Source: a virus. From it: a stretch of DNA of 41,097 nt. The notes under the pieces are model-generated. The model worked only from the letters and a program-made list of their open reading frames with translations. It did no database searches and had not been told where the DNA came from. The translations under genes and the position numbers were made by a program. Each line of letters opens with the position of its first letter. The stretch's first letter is position 1. The stretch spans positions 1 to 41,097 of the IMG/VR virus record IMGVR_UViG_3300020526_000086, one strand, 5' to 3'. Below, one piece after another: positions 13,162 through 21,229 of this stretch.

Positions 13162-13659
13162 TTATGGTGAGTCCCACACTCTGTATTTTGGTACTTTTTG
13201 TCCTCTTTTATCAACAAAACTTTCTGTTGGTAATAATGAGACACCAACCCAATCATTTTTTGGAACCTTAAACATTTCTGTCACAACACCAGAAAAAAGA
13301 TACTTGTGTAAGGTTTTTTTAGGCGCATTTGATATTCCTAATTTATTTATCAATGATTTAGCAACTCCTCCTCTATATTGTGGATTGAGGTAATGTAAAT
13401 TTGCCCCAACAAAGTATCCTTCTCTTGGATTTACTTCTATGATATATGATAATGGATGTTGGTCCCACCATTCATATTTTTGTGGATATTTAGCAGAATA
13501 CAAAAAGAATACTAAGTCACCAGGAATTATAAAATTTGTATCAAATTCATTTATATTTTTCCTTTGATATGCACTAAGTTCGTTCATTAGTTGGTTTGTC
13601 CACCAATTAGTGCTTCTAAATCTTTTTCCTGCTTGTTTTTTTAGTTCTTCGGAAATCAT
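13162..13659 (-). CDS. Conserved phage protein between gp4 and gp48
   Basis: The 165-residue product has a recognisable pattern (IIPGDLVFFLYSAKYPQKYE, then PLSYIIEVNPREGYFVGANL and HYLNPQYRGG) that recurs in uncharacterised proteins of T4-like phages as far as I recall. It is soluble and has many aromatic residues, with helices at the amino end. Its ATG overlaps the gp4 stop by four bases, and gp48 begins right after it. A role in head completion or baseplate assembly fits the position, but this is inference. Confidence 0.7.
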   Translation of the reverse strand: MISEELKKQAGKRFRSTNWWTNQLMNELSAYQRKNINEFDTNFIIPGDLVFFLYSAKYPQKYEWWDQHPLSYIIEVNPREGYFVGANLHYLNPQYRGGVAKSLINKLGISNAPKKTLHKYLFSGVVTEMFKVPKNDWVGVSLLPTESFVDKRGQKVPKYRVWDSP

Positions 13660-14123
13660 TTTACTGGTATCCCCAATTCTTTTTCTGTTAGAATTCTAAA
13701 TTCATATTTTCTATCTGCACACCACTCCTTTGCTGCTTTCCATTTTGCTTGATTTACTGCCCAGGTTTTTACTCTATATGCCCAAGACTTAGTTTTTCTT
13801 TTTGGATTTTGTTCTGGCATATTTAAATCTTTTTGTGGTTTTATTTCAACAACTAAAGTTCTAGGAATACCATTTTTATCTCTGTACTTAACAAAAAAAT
13901 CAGGAAAATACCTATGAACTTTATTATCAATTGGTGAAATATATGGTATAAAAAATTCTTCAGATCTCCACTCGTTTACACTTTCTGTAAGATCGCAATA
14001 TTGCATAAATTTCAATTCATAAGATGATCGATAAACTATATTAGTTGGATCACCTTTATACTTTTCTGGTTTTGATGGTCTAAATTTTCCTTGCCGATAC
14101 CCAGAATCGTCCTTATGTGGCAT
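13656..14123 (-). CDS. 4: Head completion protein gp4 (PD-(D/E)XK nuclease fold)
   Basis: The 155-residue product matches T4 gp4 (also gp50/65), needed to finish filled heads so that tails can attach. Typical blocks are RPSKPEKYKGDPTNIVYRSS, ELKFMQYCD and FFIPYISPIDNKVHRYFPDF. Pro74-Asp75 and Glu93-Ile-Lys95 (VVEIKP) form a PD...EXK nuclease signature, as in TnsA-like enzymes, so it may trim DNA ends. It is the first gene of the minus-strand block and follows a late-promoter box at 14151-14158. Confidence 0.9.
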   Translation of the reverse strand: MPHKDDSGYRQGKFRPSKPEKYKGDPTNIVYRSSYELKFMQYCDLTESVNEWRSEEFFIPYISPIDNKVHRYFPDFFVKYRDKNGIPRTLVVEIKPQKDLNMPEQNPKRKTKSWAYRVKTWAVNQAKWKAAKEWCADRKYEFRILTEKELGIPVK

Positions 14124-14150
14124 ACATAGTATAGATGTTTTCTTAAAGAA

Positions 14151-14158
14151 TATTTATC
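14151..14158 (-). promoter_or_regulatory. T4-type late promoter box for the minus-strand block
   Basis: On the minus strand this reads GATAAATA, matching NATAAATA, 28 bases before the gp4 ATG. It lies in the 37-base gap between divergent genes and ends two bases before the gp54 ATG on the other strand. Confidence 0.6.
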
Positions 14159-14160
14159 CG

Positions 14161-14931
14161 ATGGCAGGACAAGGAGCAGGATATCCTGAGATTGGTCCAC
14201 TTTATATGTCAACAACTTTGCCTAGAGTAAATCCTACTCTTGCTGGAGCAATAGATGTTTTTGGTGCCTTATCTCAAACAAGTCAATTTAAAGTATCTCT
14301 ACACTTGACTAATGGGCAAGGTGGATTGGATGGTGGTGACACTGAATTAATGACTTGGTTAAAAGATGCAAATTTAACTAGAGATCCAGCACAAAATACA
14401 TATTATGATTTCTTTTGTTCAGAGGCATCTCTCCCTGGAGCAACTTTTGACGTTACCGAAGAATCGGGAAGTCGTCAAGGAGTAATTGAGAAATTCCCAA
14501 TGAGAAGAATATATCCAGAGTTTACGATGACTTTTTATGTCGATAATGATTATCGATTAATAAGATTATTTGAAGAGTGGATGAATTATATAAATCCAGT
14601 ATATACATCTGGTGGAATATATCCAGTATCAGATAAAGGGCAGGGAGGAGCAAAGGATAGAGACAATTTCTTTAAAGTAAGATACCCAAACACATATAAG
14701 AGAATTATTTCTATAACCAAATTTGAAAGAAATTTTAGGGAACAGCCAGGAACTTCTGGAGGAGCACTTGGAAATCTTCCCACTATAACCTATAGAATGA
14801 TTGATGCTTTTCCTACCAATATTACTGCTCTACCATTATCATATGAAGGTTCAACAATAACAAAAACTACCGTGACATTTGACTATTCAAGATACGTTAT
14901 CGAAAGAAATGAAGGAACGATACGTCCATAA
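14161..14931 (+). CDS. 54: Baseplate tail-tube initiator gp54
   Basis: gp54 sits on gp48 and nucleates polymerisation of the tail tube. The 256-residue product has a tail-tube-like core: FKVSLHLTNG, YYDFFCSEASLPGATFDVTE, then MRRIYPEFTMTFYVDNDYRL and IRLFEEWMNYINPVY, a pattern also seen in gp19-type tube proteins, followed by YPNTYKRIISITKFERNF and IDAFPTNITALPLSY. The first plus-strand gene after the divergent gap, it has a weak ribosome-binding site and no clear plus-strand late box. Confidence 0.82.
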   Translation: MAGQGAGYPEIGPLYMSTTLPRVNPTLAGAIDVFGALSQTSQFKVSLHLTNGQGGLDGGDTELMTWLKDANLTRDPAQNTYYDFFCSEASLPGATFDVTEESGSRQGVIEKFPMRRIYPEFTMTFYVDNDYRLIRLFEEWMNYINPVYTSGGIYPVSDKGQGGAKDRDNFFKVRYPNTYKRIISITKFERNFREQPGTSGGALGNLPTITYRMIDAFPTNITALPLSYEGSTITKTTVTFDYSRYVIERNEGTIRP

Positions 14932-14934
14932 ATA
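14927..14934 (+). promoter_or_regulatory. T4-type late promoter box before gp26
   Basis: CATAAATA matches NATAAATA and overlaps the gp54 stop codon (14929-14931), 28 bases before the gp26 ATG at 14963. The spacing is the same as for gp4. Confidence 0.55.
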
Positions 14935-14962
14935 CTAATAACTGATTTTTTTATGGGTTATT

Positions 14963-15691
14963 ATGCCATTACCAAAAATATCTGCTCCAACATATGAGTT
15001 GGATTTGCCTTCATCTGGAAAGACTATAAAATATAGACCATTTTTAGTAAGAGAAGAAAAAATACTTATTCTTGCATTAGAAAGTCAAGATACAAAACAA
15101 ATTACTACTGCAATTAAGCAGGTGCTAAAAGAGTGTATTATTACAAAGGGAATTAAAGTTGAGGAACTCCCAACTTTTGATATTGAATATATTTTCTTAA
15201 ATGTCAGAGGCAAATCTGTTGGAGAGAGTATTGATTTAATTGTTACTTGTTATGATGACGGAGAAACTCAAGTTCCCGTTACTGTTTATATTGATGAAGT
15301 AAAAGTACATAAAGACCCCAACCATAAGGTAGATATACATCTTGATAGTAAATTGATTTTGAGGATGAAATATCCATCATTAGACCAATTCATTAAAAAT
15401 AATTTTGATTTTAGTTCAGCACAAAGTGAGTCAAATATCGAAAAGTCTTTTGATATCATTGCATCTTGTATTGATATGGTTTACAATGATGAAGATTCTT
15501 GGGCGGCATCAGATTGTACGAAGAAAGAATTGGTTGAGTTTATAGAACAAATGAATTCTAACCAATTTAAACTAATTGAAACTTTCTTTGAAACAATGCC
15601 AAAATTATCTCATACGATTACTGTTAAAAATCCAAAAACAGGTGTTGAAAATACAGTTAAGTTGGAAGGACTAACAAGTTTTTTCGGTTAA
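14963..15691 (+). CDS. 26: Baseplate hub assembly protein gp26
   Basis: The 242-residue product matches the T4 gp26 family (T4_baseplate): YELDLPSSGKTIKYRPFLVR, EEKILILALES, then LPTFDIEYIFLNVRGKSVGE. In T4 gp26 is required for hub assembly. Its place directly before two large tape-measure-like genes is that of the tail assembly chaperones of other tailed phages. Codons 15680-15685 (TTT TTC) with the preceding T form a slippery heptamer, and gp51 follows in the -1 frame, so a fused longer product is possible. Confidence 0.88.
   Translation: MPLPKISAPTYELDLPSSGKTIKYRPFLVREEKILILALESQDTKQITTAIKQVLKECIITKGIKVEELPTFDIEYIFLNVRGKSVGESIDLIVTCYDDGETQVPVTVYIDEVKVHKDPNHKVDIHLDSKLILRMKYPSLDQFIKNNFDFSSAQSESNIEKSFDIIASCIDMVYNDEDSWAASDCTKKELVEFIEQMNSNQFKLIETFFETMPKLSHTITVKNPKTGVENTVKLEGLTSFFG
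15664..15685 (+). promoter_or_regulatory. Candidate -1 ribosomal frameshift site
   Basis: T TTT TTC (15679-15685) is a canonical X XXY YYZ heptamer in phase with gp26, six bases from its stop. GGAAGGA (15664-15670), eight bases upstream, is a Shine-Dalgarno-like stimulator, as in dnaX. After a -1 slip the frame reads CGG TTA ATT ATG and continues through gp51 without a stop. Confidence 0.6.
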
Positions 15692-15693
15692 TT

Positions 15694-15873
15694 ATGGCTC
15701 ATATGGAACTTGAGTCATATTTTAGAATTAACTTTGCCTTGATGCAGTTCCATAAATACTCATTGACTGAGATTGAAAATATGATGCCTTGGGAACGTGA
15801 TATTTACGTTGGATTATTGCAACAGCATATAGAAGAAGAAAAGTTGAAACAACAACAAGCAAATGCCAGTTAG
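15694..15873 (+). CDS. 51: Baseplate hub assembly protein gp51
   Basis: The 59-residue product (FRINFALMQFHKYSLTEIEN, then MMPWERDIYVGLLQQHIEEE) matches the short proteins annotated as gp51 in cyanophages. In T4, gp51 has a catalytic role in hub assembly and is much longer. The MPWERDIY block resembles the carboxy part of tail assembly chaperones made by frameshifting. The ATG is two bases after the gp26 stop with no good ribosome-binding site, and the frame is exactly -1 relative to gp26. It overlaps the next gene by eleven bases. Confidence 0.75.
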   Translation: MAHMELESYFRINFALMQFHKYSLTEIENMMPWERDIYVGLLQQHIEEEKLKQQQANAS

Positions 15874-17734
15874 TTCCCTGCTATCACCAGAAAAAATTGT
15901 AGGAGGAAGAAGAGTATCTCTGGATTCCTTTCAGAACTTTGTTTCTGGTGGTGCTCCACTTGGGAGTTCTGTTGTTTCTAGTGCGGCAAATAATGTTGTA
16001 GGTTTTCAAAGAGCATCTGTTAGACCAGTAACACCTGATTTAAGTTCAATTGTTAACACAATTTCTTCAAATATTCTTAGTCAGGTTTCTAGCCAGATAG
16101 AAAGTGTAACTAATATAACCAATAAAAATGTAGATGCAAAAGTACAGCAGGTTCGTTCAGAGGTAACTAGAGAGATACAACCTCTTTACACGAAGCAAGA
16201 AAATAATATAACACAATTACAGTCTGCTGTTACCAATATAACTCAACAGGCAGACTCTACTATAACTAAACTTGTTGAAGAATATAGAAAAAAAGTTTCT
16301 GAAGTTGATGACGCAAAACCAACTGGAATTCTTGGAAACTTCTTAAAAGTTTTCAAAGGTGCTTTAGACTTTATTCAGTTTTTTGCAAGTAAGAAAAATT
16401 TAGATAATTTAGATTCAAATCTAAAGTCATTACAAAAAATATTTACAGATAGTTTTGAAGTAGCAAAACTAATTAGAAATACTATTAATAAAATAGTTGG
16501 ACAATTATCAAATCTTCCTAAAGCATCACCATCCGGAAGTCCAGGATTAAATATTGATTTAAAGGTTCCCGAACAAGGATTAAAACAAACTGCCCCAAGA
16601 GGAATGGGGAACTTAATGAAAAAAGGTGGGATGTTTGCACTTGGTGCTGGTGGATTAGCAGCAGGAGCAGGTGTAGTTAATGCTCTTTCTGATACAGGAG
16701 TTGCACCCGTTCAACAGCAACCAGGATTCCTTGGAGGATTAGTCGAGGGTCTTGGTGGAATTGTTGATTCATTTACTTCTGCAGTTAATAGTCTAATCAA
16801 AGGTTCTAATGATAAGTCTGGAGGAACTTCTGGTGGAGGAGGAGGTGGTGGTGGATCCAAAACTGGTCCTGCTAGTGCTCCTTCTGCTCCTCCCGGTGGT
16901 CCTAGTTCTAGTGGGAAAGTAGATACTAGTAAAATCTCAGGAGATACTCCAGAACAAAAAGCATTTCTTGCGACTGTGGGTTCAACAGAAGCAGGAACTT
17001 ATAATACAATTGTTGGGGGTCAGCAAATACCAGAACTTACTAAAATGACTATACAGGAAGTTTATGATATGGGTATGAAATCTCCAATAATGAGTGGTAA
17101 ACTTCCAGATAGATTTGGAGGAAGACCCATTAAGTATGGAGCAGATTCCCATGCTATGGGAAGGTATCAATTTATACCACAAACTATGATGAGTGCAATG
17201 AAGTCTGCGGGACTTAACCCAACAGACTTATATAGTCCGGAGAATCAAGATAAAATGGCTTTGGCATTTGCAACTACAATTGGTATAGATGTAAATAGAC
17301 CAATGACAGAATCTGACTACAAAAAGGCAGGAAGTAGTGTTGCTTGGGAAGGTATGAGAAAAATATCTTATACTGAAGCTAAAAAACGTTATGATAAGTA
17401 TTTAACACAAGTTCGTTCGGCAACAAAAGGTCAAGGTGGTCCCGATTTACCAGATTGGAAATTATCACCAGAAAAGAGAGAAGAATTAAAAAATATGGCA
17501 ACTAAGGTTGCTCAGCCACCACCATCCCAAGCAGCACCAAGTGTAAATGTGATGCCATTTGATTTCGGCACACAGATGCCACAACAGAAATCTTCTGGTT
17601 CACAATCCCCATCTTCTGGTCCTGCGGCACCTGCTGGAGCACAAGGTCCAACTGCACCATTTTTACCTGCAGGAAACCCAGACAATTTCCTAATTCTTTA
17701 CTCAAAAATAATCTATAATATTGTTGACGGATAA
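15863..17734 (+). CDS. Tail protein with coiled coil and GH104-like lysozyme domain
   Basis: The 623-residue product begins with a long helical/coiled region (residues 60-210, for example ITNKNVDAKVQQVRSEVTRE). A glycine-rich hydrophobic stretch follows (MFALGAGGLAAGAGVV, about 255-275), then a Gly/Ser/Pro linker (315-350). A lytic domain follows: KAFLATVGSTEAGTYN with candidate catalytic Glu 376, IVGGQQIPELTK, MGRYQFIPQTMM (432-443) and LYSPENQDKMALAFA, resembling lambda endolysin R (GH104). It would cleave glycan strands. Its position after gp26/gp51 and its layout are those of a tape-measure or hub-associated protein. The stop overlaps the next ATG by one base. Confidence 0.8.
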   Translation: MPVSSLLSPEKIVGGRRVSLDSFQNFVSGGAPLGSSVVSSAANNVVGFQRASVRPVTPDLSSIVNTISSNILSQVSSQIESVTNITNKNVDAKVQQVRSEVTREIQPLYTKQENNITQLQSAVTNITQQADSTITKLVEEYRKKVSEVDDAKPTGILGNFLKVFKGALDFIQFFASKKNLDNLDSNLKSLQKIFTDSFEVAKLIRNTINKIVGQLSNLPKASPSGSPGLNIDLKVPEQGLKQTAPRGMGNLMKKGGMFALGAGGLAAGAGVVNALSDTGVAPVQQQPGFLGGLVEGLGGIVDSFTSAVNSLIKGSNDKSGGTSGGGGGGGGSKTGPASAPSAPPGGPSSSGKVDTSKISGDTPEQKAFLATVGSTEAGTYNTIVGGQQIPELTKMTIQEVYDMGMKSPIMSGKLPDRFGGRPIKYGADSHAMGRYQFIPQTMMSAMKSAGLNPTDLYSPENQDKMALAFATTIGIDVNRPMTESDYKKAGSSVAWEGMRKISYTEAKKRYDKYLTQVRSATKGQGGPDLPDWKLSPEKREELKNMATKVAQPPPSQAAPSVNVMPFDFGTQMPQQKSSGSQSPSSGPAAPAGAQGPTAPFLPAGNPDNFLILYSKIIYNIVDG

Positions 17735-19704
17735 TGGCAAAAACAATTTCTTCACCCTTAGTTGCTGCTGCTAATTCCATTTCCTCAATGGGAAATACTT
17801 CCAATAAAAATTTTGCGGAGGTAAAAAAAAGTTATAAAGGTTTAATTGACTTTTTAGATATTAATGTAGAGCAGATTGAATCAATAAAATTACCAAAACA
17901 AAATAAAATAAAAGAATTAGCAAATATAAACATTGCATCAAATTTTGGTTCTGCTGGAAACCTTTTAAGAAATCTTGCTTCTGGTGCATTTGATGCTGCT
18001 AGTTTTGTTAGTAACTTTTTCCCAGGTGGTGGTGATGTAGGTAAACCAAAAGGTCCTGCAGGAAAACCAAAAGCACCAACTGCTCTGGGTTCAAAATTAA
18101 GATTTAGTGGATTCAGATCAATTGGAATTGCAAATGCTATTTTTGCTGGACTTGATTTTGCAACTGGTCTCAAGGAAGGTGAAAGTGTAGGAAAAGCAGC
18201 AGCAGGAGCAGGTGGTTCTCTTGCTGGTTCATTACTGGGTGGAGCAATTGGGCAAACACTTATTCCAATTCCAGGAGTTGGATTTGTTCTTGGTAGTATG
18301 GCAGGTGGACTACTTGGTGGTTATGCTGCAGATAGAGCAGTTGAAGCAACATCAGGAAAACCAGACATACAGAAAAAACAAGAAGAAAGATTAAAGGCAC
18401 AGGAAGAACGTCAAAAAGCACTAACACAAGATGACAAAAGAGTTCCTTCTCTTCTAAGAAGATTTTCAGAAACTGTTGATAGTTTTGAAAAGTTTGCCAA
18501 CCAAACATTTAGGTCTGTTATGACTGCTGCTGGTGCAGAAGATATGCCAATGGATTATGGTATAGATTCATCTATTCTTCCTAGTCCAGAAGAGATGCCA
18601 GGAGAGTTGCAAGATATAAGAGCAGAAGGGGGGGAATTACCAAGTAAAGAAGTTTCATCTTCATATGGTTGGAGATGGGGAAGGATGCATAGTGGAGTTG
18701 ATTATCCAAGACCAAATGGTCTCCCAATAAGTGTAATTCAACCAGGAAAAGTATCTCAAGCAGGTTGGATTGATGGTTATGGTTATTCGGTAACAGTTTC
18801 TCATCCAGGAGGAACTGCTAGTTTTTATGCTCATATGAGTAAAATAAATGTTAAGAGTGGTCAGGCAATTGAACCTGGAACAGTAATCGGTAATGTTGGA
18901 AGTACGGGTAGATCTACAGGACCACACGTTCATTTTGAAGTTCTTAGAGGTGGAAAACCAGTATCAATACCAAATAATGAAGGTGACAAATATTTTAGAT
19001 TTGGAGGAAATGTAAAAGTTGTCTCCAAAAAACCAGCAGGAATGCAATCTGGAGCACCAACAGCAGTAATAACAGCAGGAAATACTGATACTGATCCAAA
19101 AAAAGCTGCCGAAAATATTAAAAAATCTATTGAAGAACTAAAGAGTAAGGGATATAATGTAGTTATTGTTCCACCGTCTCAACAACAAGGTGGTGTTGGA
19201 GCAGCAATAGAAAAAACAGCAAAGCAGTCCGGTGCTACTGTAGAAAAAGTATCCAATATGGATACAACTTCAATGAAGTCATTGCAGGAAAAATACAAAG
19301 GAGCAAGATTTATTGGAGATGGAAATAAAGGCAGTGAGAATATATTGCAACAAATTCAATCAATGCAAAAAGTAAGAGCAGTTGGTGGATCGGAATTTGA
19401 TATTAACTCAATGACTCCAGAACAAATACAAGAATATCAACAATATGTTATGGGTGTTCCTACTAATCAAATGGTTCGAGCAGTTGAATCATACCCAGCA
19501 TATAATGCACCAGGACAATCTTCTATAACTTATATACCAATTATGATGGGTTCTTCTGGTGGAGGTTCTTCACCCCAGAGACCAGTAATTATATCAGGTG
19601 GAGGTGGTGGAGGAGGAACAGTTATTCTTCCAGGACCAACAGAAGGACAAGTGGTAAATAGTTTAATGAAAACTATGTTGTTAACTAATTTATCAGGTTC
19701 ATAA
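17734..19704 (+). CDS. Tail protein with M23 endopeptidase domain
   Basis: The 656-residue product has a short helical start, then a glycine-zipper hydrophobic region (about 155-200, AGGSLAGSLLGGAIGQ and GVGFVLGSMAGGLLGG) suited to cross a membrane. A charged coiled segment follows, then an M23/LytM zinc endopeptidase (about 310-415): HSGVD with His319 and Asp323, FYAHMS, and HVHFE with His398 and His400. It would cut peptide cross-links of peptidoglycan. The rest has an alpha/beta stretch and Gly-rich loops. It overlaps both neighbours by one base and probably works with the preceding GH104 protein in wall penetration. Confidence 0.83.
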   Translation: MAKTISSPLVAAANSISSMGNTSNKNFAEVKKSYKGLIDFLDINVEQIESIKLPKQNKIKELANINIASNFGSAGNLLRNLASGAFDAASFVSNFFPGGGDVGKPKGPAGKPKAPTALGSKLRFSGFRSIGIANAIFAGLDFATGLKEGESVGKAAAGAGGSLAGSLLGGAIGQTLIPIPGVGFVLGSMAGGLLGGYAADRAVEATSGKPDIQKKQEERLKAQEERQKALTQDDKRVPSLLRRFSETVDSFEKFANQTFRSVMTAAGAEDMPMDYGIDSSILPSPEEMPGELQDIRAEGGELPSKEVSSSYGWRWGRMHSGVDYPRPNGLPISVIQPGKVSQAGWIDGYGYSVTVSHPGGTASFYAHMSKINVKSGQAIEPGTVIGNVGSTGRSTGPHVHFEVLRGGKPVSIPNNEGDKYFRFGGNVKVVSKKPAGMQSGAPTAVITAGNTDTDPKKAAENIKKSIEELKSKGYNVVIVPPSQQQGGVGAAIEKTAKQSGATVEKVSNMDTTSMKSLQEKYKGARFIGDGNKGSENILQQIQSMQKVRAVGGSEFDINSMTPEQIQEYQQYVMGVPTNQMVRAVESYPAYNAPGQSSITYIPIMMGSSGGGSSPQRPVIISGGGGGGGTVILPGPTEGQVVNSLMKTMLLTNLSGS

Positions 19705-21011
19705 TGTCAGTAGCAGTATCACGATTAAGTTTTAAGCAAGTAGTAATAGAATCAACGGATGGGGAAACCAAAGTTGATGTTACTAACTCACTAATTTTTA
19801 TTGATTATTTTGAGGATATTTTATCTCCTTGTGTTACTATGGAGATGCATTTATTTAATAGTTCGTCTTTACTGAATATTCTACCAATTCGTGGAGGAGA
19901 AAGAGTAGCAATTTCTTTAGATACTGCATTTGGTGAATTTGAACTTGATGGTGAGAATTCCATGTATGTTTATAAAGCTAGTGGAATGAATCAAACAACT
20001 ACTAGTGAAATGTTTAAATTGAGTTTAGTATCCAGAGAAGGGTTAACTAATGAAACTGCAAGGTGTCAAAAGAAATATACTGGGAATATCAAAACAACGG
20101 TAGAAAGTATATTAAAAGATGTTTTAAAGACTGAAAAATATAAAGAAGAAAATATAGAGGGAACTGCAAATTCATATGCATTTATTGGAAACCAGAAAAA
20201 ACCATTTCATATTTTAACTTGGTTGTGTCCAAAATCAATGCCGCAATATTCTGGAGGAGTTTCTGGAGGAAATAAAGATGGATTGGCAAAAGGAACCGCA
20301 GGATTTTTATTTTTTGAAAATAAAGATGGATTTAATTTCAAAAGCATTGATAATTTAGTATCAAATGCAAAACTAGGAGAATCCTCATCAGATTTAAAAA
20401 ACATACCATATTATTTTTATACAGAAATTAATGATCAAAATAAAGTGGTAAATGATTTTAAAATTTTAAATTATAACTTTGAAAAGAATATTGATTTGAT
20501 GAAATCTCTTAGGGTTGGCATGTATTCAAATAAAACATATTTCTATGACTTGTATACTAATACGTTAAATCAATACACATATTACTTAAAGAATGAAATT
20601 AAAAATAAATTAGGCACAAATGATGATATTCCAGTTCCAAAAGGATTTGAGGAATCTATAACAAGATTGATGTTTAGAACATCTGATAGGGGTGTTCTTG
20701 ATAATCAGGGGGTAACGAAAGATTCCGGAAGAGATGTTGCCGATATGGCAAAGGCATTTTCTAGATATAATATTTTGTTCACTCAAGCACTAAATATGAA
20801 TGTGCCATGTAATATCAATCTAAAAGCTGGTGATGTAATATATGCAGAATTTCCTGCAATAGAAAGAACAGATAATAAAGAACCAGACAAAGATCAAAGT
20901 GGTTTTTATTTAATAAAAGAAGTGAGACACCATTTTGAAGCACAACAGGTTGTTTCCAGTCTAAGGTTGATTCGAGATAGTTATGGACTTTATGGGTCAC
21001 AAAATGCTTAA
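19704..21011 (+). CDS. 27: Baseplate hub protein gp27-like
   Basis: gp27 forms the trimeric hub that carries the gp5 spike. The 435-residue product starts SVAVSRLSFKQVVIES and continues with hub-type beta domains: SLIFIDYFEDILSPCVTMEM and HLFNSSSLLNILPIRGGERV, then LGTNDDIPVPKGFEESITRL and AGDVIYAEFPAIERT. These recall the tail-tube-like domains of gp27 and gpD-like hubs. It directly precedes CP12 and gp5 in the hub region. Confidence 0.75.
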   Translation: MSVAVSRLSFKQVVIESTDGETKVDVTNSLIFIDYFEDILSPCVTMEMHLFNSSSLLNILPIRGGERVAISLDTAFGEFELDGENSMYVYKASGMNQTTTSEMFKLSLVSREGLTNETARCQKKYTGNIKTTVESILKDVLKTEKYKEENIEGTANSYAFIGNQKKPFHILTWLCPKSMPQYSGGVSGGNKDGLAKGTAGFLFFENKDGFNFKSIDNLVSNAKLGESSSDLKNIPYYFYTEINDQNKVVNDFKILNYNFEKNIDLMKSLRVGMYSNKTYFYDLYTNTLNQYTYYLKNEIKNKLGTNDDIPVPKGFEESITRLMFRTSDRGVLDNQGVTKDSGRDVADMAKAFSRYNILFTQALNMNVPCNINLKAGDVIYAEFPAIERTDNKEPDKDQSGFYLIKEVRHHFEAQQVVSSLRLIRDSYGLYGSQNA

Positions 21012-21019
21012 GAGAAAAA

Positions 21020-21229
21020 ATGGAACTCCAAAATTTAATTAACGATATCTGCGAAGAACTAGAAAGTCCTTCAATAAATAGACAGAGAAGCAGATACTTA
21101 AAAAATTATCTGTCAGAATTACTGGAATATCAAAGTAACCATCCAGAAGAAACCGCAGTTCCAACTCATTTAGAGTTATACTGCGATCTAAACCCAGGCG
21201 CACCTGAATGCAGAATTTTCGATGATTGA
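21020..21229 (+). CDS. cp12: Calvin-cycle regulator CP12
   Basis: CP12 joins GAPDH and phosphoribulokinase into an inactive complex when oxidised, slowing the Calvin cycle. The 69-residue product has the CP12 carboxy end almost intact: LELYCDLNPGAPECRIFDD, with Cys55 and Cys64 in the Cx8C spacing. The amino end is helical and lacks the usual first Cys pair (only Cys11), as in the cyanophage forms I recall. The gene lies between gp27 and gp5 and overlaps gp5 by eight bases, so it is transcribed with late structural genes. Phage CP12 is thought to divert NADPH to the pentose phosphate route and nucleotide synthesis. Confidence 0.88.
   Translation: MELQNLINDICEELESPSINRQRSRYLKNYLSELLEYQSNHPEETAVPTHLELYCDLNPGAPECRIFDD

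Noticed and set aside
15751-15758. CATAAATA late box inside gp51
   Set aside because: It lies about 105 bases before the next start, unlike the 24-31 bases of the better candidates, and is within coding sequence.
21073-21080. AATAAATA late box inside cp12
   Set aside because: It lies about 140 bases before gp5 and within a gene; probably a chance match.
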